Shown: piece by piece, positions 5,256 to 9,973 of the stretch
How positions within the stretch are numbered: the stretch's first letter is position 1
Layout: each line of letters opens with the position of its first letter
Source: Thermoplasmata archaeon
GTDB taxonomy: Archaea; Thermoplasmatota; Thermoplasmata; Thermoplasmatales; Thermoplasmataceae
Assembly (NCBI GenBank): GCA_021811525.1
Contig: JAJZOK010000090.1
Span: forward strand, 1 to 9,973
Direction of reading: 5' to 3'
Length of the DNA: 9,973 nt
Program-made: the position numbers and the translations under genes
The notes under the pieces: model-generated
Database searches by the model: none
Seen by the model: only the letters and a program-made list of their open reading frames with translations
Told to the model about the DNA's origin: nothing

Positions 5256-8225
5256 CTATTTCTTCCTCAGCAATGCGAGCCCGATGCCTAGCACAGCCAG
5301 CCCCACAATGAAAAGCGCACCGTAGAATGCATAGTATTCATAGTTGAATAGCTGTGTTCCGGCAGTAAGGTTTACTGTACTGTTGCTGCCGGCAACCGTG
5401 ACGTTGCCATCGTAGTTTATATTCTGCAACCCGTTGAAATAGTAAGCGTGGAAGACGTATGTGCCATTCTGAAGTACAACCGTAATGGTGTGGTTTGTGC
5501 TCGAAACGTTGTACGTAGAGATGAGAAGGTTCCAGCTGTAACCTGCTGGAAGGCCCGACAGGTTGAAGGTTACAAAATATCCATATCCAAAGGTTATGTA
5601 AAATGTCCTGTTGGCCCCGTCAGTATTCATTGTGAGCGTTGTGTAATTTCCTATATAGGCTCCTGAAGCGGGAACAGTGAATGTGTGTTCTCCTCCCGGC
5701 AGTGAGAAATTCAGGTAAGTGCCAGTTGATTCCTGAGTTATGTTATTGGTCTTGACCATCCAGTTCTGCCCAGCAGGAAGCCCAGTCTCAACAAAGGAAA
5801 CATTGAAGGTGCCAAGTGTGAAGTTTACGTTCACTGTTTTGGATGAGGTCCCTACATTGAATAAGCCACTTGAGCCGTAATAGTTTGGGTCTCCGGAATG
5901 CACGGTATAATTGTATGCACCACTGGGGAAAAGCATAGAAATCTGGTTGGAGAAAGTTGTCCTGGTGTAATTCCACGACTGGATATACCATGAAGTGCCG
6001 GCAGGAAGCACGCTTTCGGAGAAAGTAACTGTATAACCGGTGACAAAGACAAGGTCCCGGTTCACAGATGAACCGCTCACAGTAACGTAACCACCCGTGG
6101 GTTCGGCTACCTTGTTTCCGACGTTCTTGACCTGGAAATTGTACGTGCCGTTTATGAGGCTCACATTAAGGTAAGTACCGGTTGAGTTGAACTCAATGCC
6201 ATTTACCTGTACATACCATGTGGTGTGGGAAACCAGGCCCGTTTCCCTGAAAGACACGTTATATGTATTCTGGGAAAGGTCAATTGCCATATTGTATGCA
6301 TCCATAGAGCCCATTCCAGTGACCAGGTCATATCCCTTGAGGGCACTGTAAACCATGTTGTGGCCTGTTGTAACATCAAAAAATGGAGTCAGGTATGGCT
6401 TAATGAGGGAGTTACCGTATTGCTGTGTGCCGAGTAAGTAGAAATAAGGGTCCAGGAATCCCAGGTTGCCAAGGTGTTCAGTCGACCGGTATGCGTTCAT
6501 TTCAGCGATAATGCCTGCCGTGACAGGAGCGGATATGCTTGTGCCTGAAACAACGTAATAATTGGATGCAGAAGTGTTTGAGAAGTAGATGATTGTATTG
6601 TTGGCAATTGCTGAAATGTCGGGAACAGCCCTTCCACCTCCCCTGATGACGCTGTTTGCCTGAGAATCCAGCTGCCAAATTGGCTCTGTGTAAAGGCTGC
6701 TTATGCCTCCCACGGTGCCAAGTGTTCCAGACGAGAACTGCGGGGCTGGCTCATACCAGGCCTGCTGGCTTACCAGCGACAGGTACGAGTTGCTGAACTG
6801 GTTTGTGTTTACAGATATATTGGTGCCTCCAACAGCGACGACACCATATGAGTTGTATGCTGCTGTAGAGGGAAACTGCACATATTCGCTGTTGCTTACG
6901 CTCTTTGCGCTATTGTAGTCGTTTCCACTGTCTCCAGTGCTGGCAAGAACCGTGATGCCTCTTGCCTGGCACTCCTCAAGCAACTGGTTCCACTGTGTCA
7001 CGACAGTATCATTGGAGCCCCACGAATTTGAGATCACAGACACATTGTTCAAACCTGAGTACGCGGATTGCGGGCTGAGCACCTCTTCAAAGGCCAGCGT
7101 AACATCTGCAAGGGTGCTGTTCTGGCCATAGACATTGTAAATTGAAGCTCCGGGCGCAAGGCTTCCAACCATTTCAAGATCGAGGGTGTTTTCCACCACA
7201 GCGCCGGAAGTATCATTCTGGGCGGAAGTTCCAGGAGCCACTGCATTGGCCACGGGGACACCGTACACATTTGGTAGTGGCTCACCTGTTGACGCGAGGG
7301 TATTGTTGAAATAATAAGACAGGTCGGAAGGGTTGTATGCACCTGTATAAATGGTGTTCCCGCCAGATTTGTAAGAGCCTCCCCAAAGCAGTGTTGCTAT
7401 GACTTCGTTCGTGGGAAGCGCTTTGTTCAGCAGGGGTGTCTCATTGTAAGCTGGCTGGAGCTGCGATCCATAGAAGAACTGCACTCCGTTCTGGACGTGC
7501 ACCTTGGGATAACTGTATGGGCTCGCAAGCGCAGGTTTTCCAGTGGCATTTGCCTGATTGGGCGTGAATTGCCTGAGCCCGGCAATGTTCAGGTTAAGAG
7601 CAGTGTCGCTGTACTGGCTGTTTAGCCCAATCACGGTGTTTACTGATGTGGAGAGCCAGGCAGGGAGCATGGGAGATGAATTTGGTGCAAAAAATGGAAC
7701 TGCACCGCTGTTATAGCCTGTTATATTTGTGTGGAAGGCTCTAGAGAAGTTTGCTGCGGAACCGGTGAGTGCCAGGACAAGCCTGTTTGGAAATTTCTCG
7801 CTGATGTGCAAGCCATACTGGCTGAAATATGAAATGGATGATGAGTATGTTGACTGCGCGGGGTCATAAAGGCTATTGAACTGAGAAGCTGTCAGGTAAT
7901 GCTGGAACTGGGTGCTTGCAGGGTTGGAAAGGTTGTTCAGCAGCGAGTTCAGGGAATCCTGGTTGCTGAAGTTGAATATGATATCCACGCCCATGTTCCC
8001 GGTGTAGGCGCTAGAATTGAAATCAGTGGTGCCTCCCAGGAAAGGCACGGTTTTCAGGGAATAATTCGGGCCAGGGCTCTTCTGAAGGATATTGGAAGAG
8101 CCATTATCTCCCGGATTGCCTGGAAAATCTGCAGCAAGTATTGACAGGACTACTATCAGGGCGACTATGACTGCGATCTTTCGAACTCTATGCCCCATTG
8201 TCATAAGTTTCTTCAGGCGGTGCAA
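5256..8225 (-). CDS. Membrane-anchored sedolisin (S53 serine-carboxyl peptidase) with four surface repeats
   Basis: Extracellular acid endopeptidase of 989 residues, probably digesting environmental protein. Order: basic n-region and hydrophobic signal segment (residues 13-32); pro-kumamolisin-type propeptide (about 50-205); S53 catalytic domain (about 240-650); four 76-residue repeats (655-958); transmembrane helix (about 966-986) with the cytoplasmic tail LLRKK. The catalytic set is complete: E345 and D349 in ENTLD, D432 in STGDSGND, and S563 in SGTSISAP. The calcium site is FFDVTTG (D617) and GYDLVTGMG (D633). More than 30 N-X-S/T sequons suggest heavy glycosylation. The start shown is TTG, with AAAAGG eight bases upstream. 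ATG at 8202-8204 or 8196-8198 (residues 8 and 10) would leave the signal peptide intact and remains possible. It lies 44 bases after the CoA ligase on the same strand. Family call is firm; anchoring and acid activity follow from the layout and family. Confidence 0.95.
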   Translation of the reverse strand: MHRLKKLMTMGHRVRKIAVIVALIVVLSILAADFPGNPGDNGSSNILQKSPGPNYSLKTVPFLGGTTDFNSSAYTGNMGVDIIFNFSNQDSLNSLLNNLSNPASTQFQHYLTASQFNSLYDPAQSTYSSSISYFSQYGLHISEKFPNRLVLALTGSAANFSRAFHTNITGYNSGAVPFFAPNSSPMLPAWLSTSVNTVIGLNSQYSDTALNLNIAGLRQFTPNQANATGKPALASPYSYPKVHVQNGVQFFYGSQLQPAYNETPLLNKALPTNEVIATLLWGGSYKSGGNTIYTGAYNPSDLSYYFNNTLASTGEPLPNVYGVPVANAVAPGTSAQNDTSGAVVENTLDLEMVGSLAPGASIYNVYGQNSTLADVTLAFEEVLSPQSAYSGLNNVSVISNSWGSNDTVVTQWNQLLEECQARGITVLASTGDSGNDYNSAKSVSNSEYVQFPSTAAYNSYGVVAVGGTNISVNTNQFSNSYLSLVSQQAWYEPAPQFSSGTLGTVGGISSLYTEPIWQLDSQANSVIRGGGRAVPDISAIANNTIIYFSNTSASNYYVVSGTSISAPVTAGIIAEMNAYRSTEHLGNLGFLDPYFYLLGTQQYGNSLIKPYLTPFFDVTTGHNMVYSALKGYDLVTGMGSMDAYNMAIDLSQNTYNVSFRETGLVSHTTWYVQVNGIEFNSTGTYLNVSLINGTYNFQVKNVGNKVAEPTGGYVTVSGSSVNRDLVFVTGYTVTFSESVLPAGTSWYIQSWNYTRTTFSNQISMLFPSGAYNYTVHSGDPNYYGSSGLFNVGTSSKTVNVNFTLGTFNVSFVETGLPAGQNWMVKTNNITQESTGTYLNFSLPGGEHTFTVPASGAYIGNYTTLTMNTDGANRTFYITFGYGYFVTFNLSGLPAGYSWNLLISTYNVSSTNHTITVVLQNGTYVFHAYYFNGLQNINYDGNVTVAGSNSTVNLTAGTQLFNYEYYAFYGALFIVGLAVLGIGLALLRKK
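5352..6263 (-). repeat. Four tandem 76-residue (228-bp) repeats in the sedolisin stalk
   Basis: Repeat units at 6263-6036, 6035-5808, 5807-5580 and 5579-5352 (residues 655, 731, 807 and 883 onward). Each begins with an aromatic residue and V[ST]F, then a segment related to ETGLPAG..W, and has a [NSG]G.Y.[FY].V-like strand about 37 residues in. Lengths are identical with no register shift, although the residues have diverged strongly. They are probably beta-sandwich domains holding the protease away from the membrane. This type of repeat is familiar to me from thermopsin-like and other surface proteins of thermoacidophilic archaea. Confidence 0.85.
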
Positions 8226-8265
8226 TTGAAAAACCTTTTCATTGACCTATATGGCATTAGAAGGA

Positions 8266-8277
8266 AATTTTATTTTG
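8266..8277 (-). promoter_or_regulatory. Possible TATA box for the S53 peptidase
   Basis: The minus strand reads AAATAAAATTTC within the last codons of the CoA ligase and just beyond. It is centred about 46 bases upstream of the TTG, which would leave a leader of roughly 20 bases containing the AAAAGG site. Read-through from the CoA ligase is the alternative. Confidence 0.3.
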
Positions 8278-9928
8278 TGGCCGTATTGGCTTCCTGCCTG
8301 CGGTGTTCATCTATTATCTGCCTCTTAAGCACCTTACCGGACATGCTCTTTGGCAACTCTCTCCGGAATTCTATCTTACGTGGCACCTTGTATTTTGAGA
8401 GTGATTTCCTGCATGCCTGCATGATTTTATTGGAAAGTCCGTCACCTTCGCTTTCCGATGACACCACCGCAAGTATGTATTCATTTCCCGTATTCTCGGC
8501 TACGCCTACCACGGCAACTTCCTTGACTCCCTCGACCCCACCAATGAGCTTCTCAATCTCATGGGAACTCACCATTATGCCGTGTGATGTGATTGCTTCC
8601 CTCATTCTCCCCTCAATATGGTAAAGGCTGTCCACATCCATGCTTGCAAGATCACCGGAATCAAAGAAACCGTCCAGGAAGTACTGGCTGTCGCCTGGCA
8701 ACTCAGGGACAAGTGAAGTGAAAAGTCCGGGGCCCTTGAGGTATAGCTCGCCAATTGCAGCGGGAGATACCTCCTGGTGTGACTTTTCCTCCAGCAGCCT
8801 TGCCTCCACCTTTGGAATGGGGATGCCGGGGCTTCCTGGTTTCTGTTTTGCCCTGTCGTTCGGCTGCATGTGAGTGACCCCAAGCATCTCTGGTATCCCG
8901 TAATACTCCAGGACCCTTGTGCCGTATATCTTCTCTATTCCCTGGCGTATCTCCCCATTGAGAAGATATGTTCCTGTTATGATCCCCCTGAGGCTCTTGA
9001 TTGCCATGTTTGGGATTTTCTCCCTGATAATCTCACTGAGATCCCATGGGGAAGCGATCATGTATTCGCAGTCGTAAAGGCTGCTGGTGAAGAAGGCCGT
9101 GTAATAATCTTCCCTTGCGATGGACGTGAGCACTGTGCCTCCCATGAGAATTGGGAGCGTAACTGAAAACTGGAAGGAAGCAGGCACCCAAGGAGGAAGG
9201 AAAGAAGCAATCTTGAACCGTCCTTTGGCCTGTGGGAGAGATTTTGATATGGAAGACGCAGACTCCAGAAGATTGGAGGCTGTAAAAAGCATTGCCTGAA
9301 GATCTCCGGACCGGGAGGCAGAGATGAGCCCAACGGAGATGTCCTTTTCAGGATCAATGAAAGTGGCCTCCCCCTTAGTTTCATAAATCAGGTCAGTGAA
9401 CCTGAACACCTTCAACTCCTTGGAAATTCCAGATGCGGACTTTCCCAGGGATTTTGCAGTGACAGCAACGGATTTTTCGAATGGGAGGAAGTCCTGAAGC
9501 CTCACGAGGACAACAGATTCAATATAATGGCCCTGGTCGATCACCAGGCCTGTAGTGCTGAGGCATACCACCGATTTCAGCTTGAGCAACCCCAATATGT
9601 TATGCAGCTCGTAAGTCTTGATGTCGGGATCAAGAGGAACCGCCACTGCCCCTATTTTCTGCAGCGCAAGGAATGTAACAAAAAACTGAGGTGATAGTGG
9701 CAGGCAGATGGCAACTGAATCCCCCTTGGAGATGTTAAGCCTGGATTTCAGTGACTCTGCCATGGAATCAACCATTGAAAGAACTGAGTAATATGACACG
9801 TGCTTTCCGTGGAAGATGATGAGCGGGTCACTCCTGTTAGGTTCAACATTCGCCCTGAATATCTCGTAAAGATTATTCCATAGCTGACGCTCTTCACCCT
9901 CAGCGCCCAGCAGTTTAGAGGATTCCAT
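8270..9928 (-). CDS. Acyl/aryl-CoA ligase of the ANL superfamily with an altered P-loop
   Basis: AMP-forming ligase expected to activate a carboxylic acid with ATP and transfer it to CoA; 552 residues, normal for the superfamily. Motifs in order: the P-loop region reads ISASRSGDLQAMLFT (202-216) where the family has TSGTTGxPKG, so nearly all its Gly/Thr/Lys residues are gone; SFLPPWVPA (242-250); EYYGIPE (341-347) with the conserved Glu; GFFDSGDLASMD (420-431) with the ribose-binding D426; IEGRMREAITSHGIMVSSHEIE (hinge and A8, 438-459) with R441 and G450; and PKSMSGKVLKR (526-536) with catalytic K532. The two-domain fold therefore appears complete. It starts with ATG behind AGGAG and a TATA box. 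Substrate unknown; fatty, branched-chain or aromatic acids are plausible. Reduced or altered activity is possible because of the P-loop. Confidence 0.88.
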   Translation of the reverse strand: MESSKLLGAEGEERQLWNNLYEIFRANVEPNRSDPLIIFHGKHVSYYSVLSMVDSMAESLKSRLNISKGDSVAICLPLSPQFFVTFLALQKIGAVAVPLDPDIKTYELHNILGLLKLKSVVCLSTTGLVIDQGHYIESVVLVRLQDFLPFEKSVAVTAKSLGKSASGISKELKVFRFTDLIYETKGEATFIDPEKDISVGLISASRSGDLQAMLFTASNLLESASSISKSLPQAKGRFKIASFLPPWVPASFQFSVTLPILMGGTVLTSIAREDYYTAFFTSSLYDCEYMIASPWDLSEIIREKIPNMAIKSLRGIITGTYLLNGEIRQGIEKIYGTRVLEYYGIPEMLGVTHMQPNDRAKQKPGSPGIPIPKVEARLLEEKSHQEVSPAAIGELYLKGPGLFTSLVPELPGDSQYFLDGFFDSGDLASMDVDSLYHIEGRMREAITSHGIMVSSHEIEKLIGGVEGVKEVAVVGVAENTGNEYILAVVSSESEGDGLSNKIMQACRKSLSKYKVPRKIEFRRELPKSMSGKVLKRQIIDEHRRQEANTATK

Positions 9929-9935
9929 GAAGCCT

Positions 9936-9965
9936 CTCCTAAAAACTCCTCAACTGATTTAAATC
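9936..9965 (-). promoter_or_regulatory. Promoter and ribosome binding site of the CoA ligase
   Basis: The minus strand has the palindromic TATA box GATTTAAATC (9956-9965), centred about 32 bases from the ATG and predicting a leader of only a few bases. AGGAG at 9936-9940, within AGGAGAGG, precedes the ATG by seven bases. A second GAGGAG lies at 9946-9951. The TATA segment shares TTTAAATCAGTT with the spacer upstream of citrate synthase. Confidence 0.6.
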
Positions 9966-9973
9966 TATTTGAC

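Noticed and set aside
8190..8624. 144-codon plus-strand reading frame across the CoA ligase 3' end and the peptidase start
   Set aside because: Antisense to conserved C-terminal motifs of the ligase, with no family signature; it depends only on the lack of stops in that frame.
8270..9928. CoA ligase as a decaying pseudogene
   Set aside because: The frame is open over the full normal length, the promoter and ribosome binding site are good, and all motifs other than the P-loop are conserved.

Overview
The window looks like chromosomal DNA of an acidophilic, heterotrophic archaeon of the Thermoplasmata (Thermoplasmatales type). The case rests on a single-chain ETF beta/alpha fusion, an archaeal NOB1 nuclease (PIN domain plus zinc ribbon), a short archaeal-type citrate synthase, and a secreted, membrane-anchored acid peptidase of family S53. 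That peptidase carries the 'F.E.GLPAG..W' surface repeats I associate with thermoacidophilic archaea. Arginine is written mostly as AGG/AGA, promoters look like archaeal TATA boxes, and spacers are short. Base composition is moderate by eye. This is inference from protein families; no rRNA is present.

Layout: one plus-strand gene, the ETF fusion (1-1734), meets six minus-strand genes tail to tail. Read in their own direction from the right edge, these are: an ANL-superfamily acyl/aryl-CoA ligase (9928-8270) with a clear promoter at the window edge; a 989-residue membrane-anchored sedolisin (8225-5256); a 146-base spacer with terminator- and promoter-like sequence; citrate synthase (5109-3958); NOB1 (3930-3427), 27 bases downstream; a cyclase/arylformamidase-family metal hydrolase (3430-2837) overlapping NOB1 by ATGA; and, after a 63-base spacer, a DNA methyltransferase (2773-1736) whose stop codon lies one base from the ETF stop.

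Functionally this is a central-metabolism and peptide-scavenging neighbourhood. The sedolisin would degrade protein outside the cell at acid pH. The CoA ligase and ETF fit activation and oxidation of organic acids or amino-acid-derived acyl groups, and citrate synthase takes up the acetyl-CoA. NOB1 (ribosome maturation) and the methyltransferase are housekeeping or DNA-modification genes caught in the same directon. No mobile element, CRISPR array, tRNA or rRNA was seen, and no complete novel system is evident.

The points most worth a second look are: a CoA ligase with its nucleotide-binding P-loop rewritten while its other motifs are intact; four surface repeats of exactly 76 residues each in the sedolisin; a methyltransferase with His at the first position of motif IV (HPPY); an inverted repeat able to hide that gene's ribosome binding site; and TTG starts on three of the seven genes.
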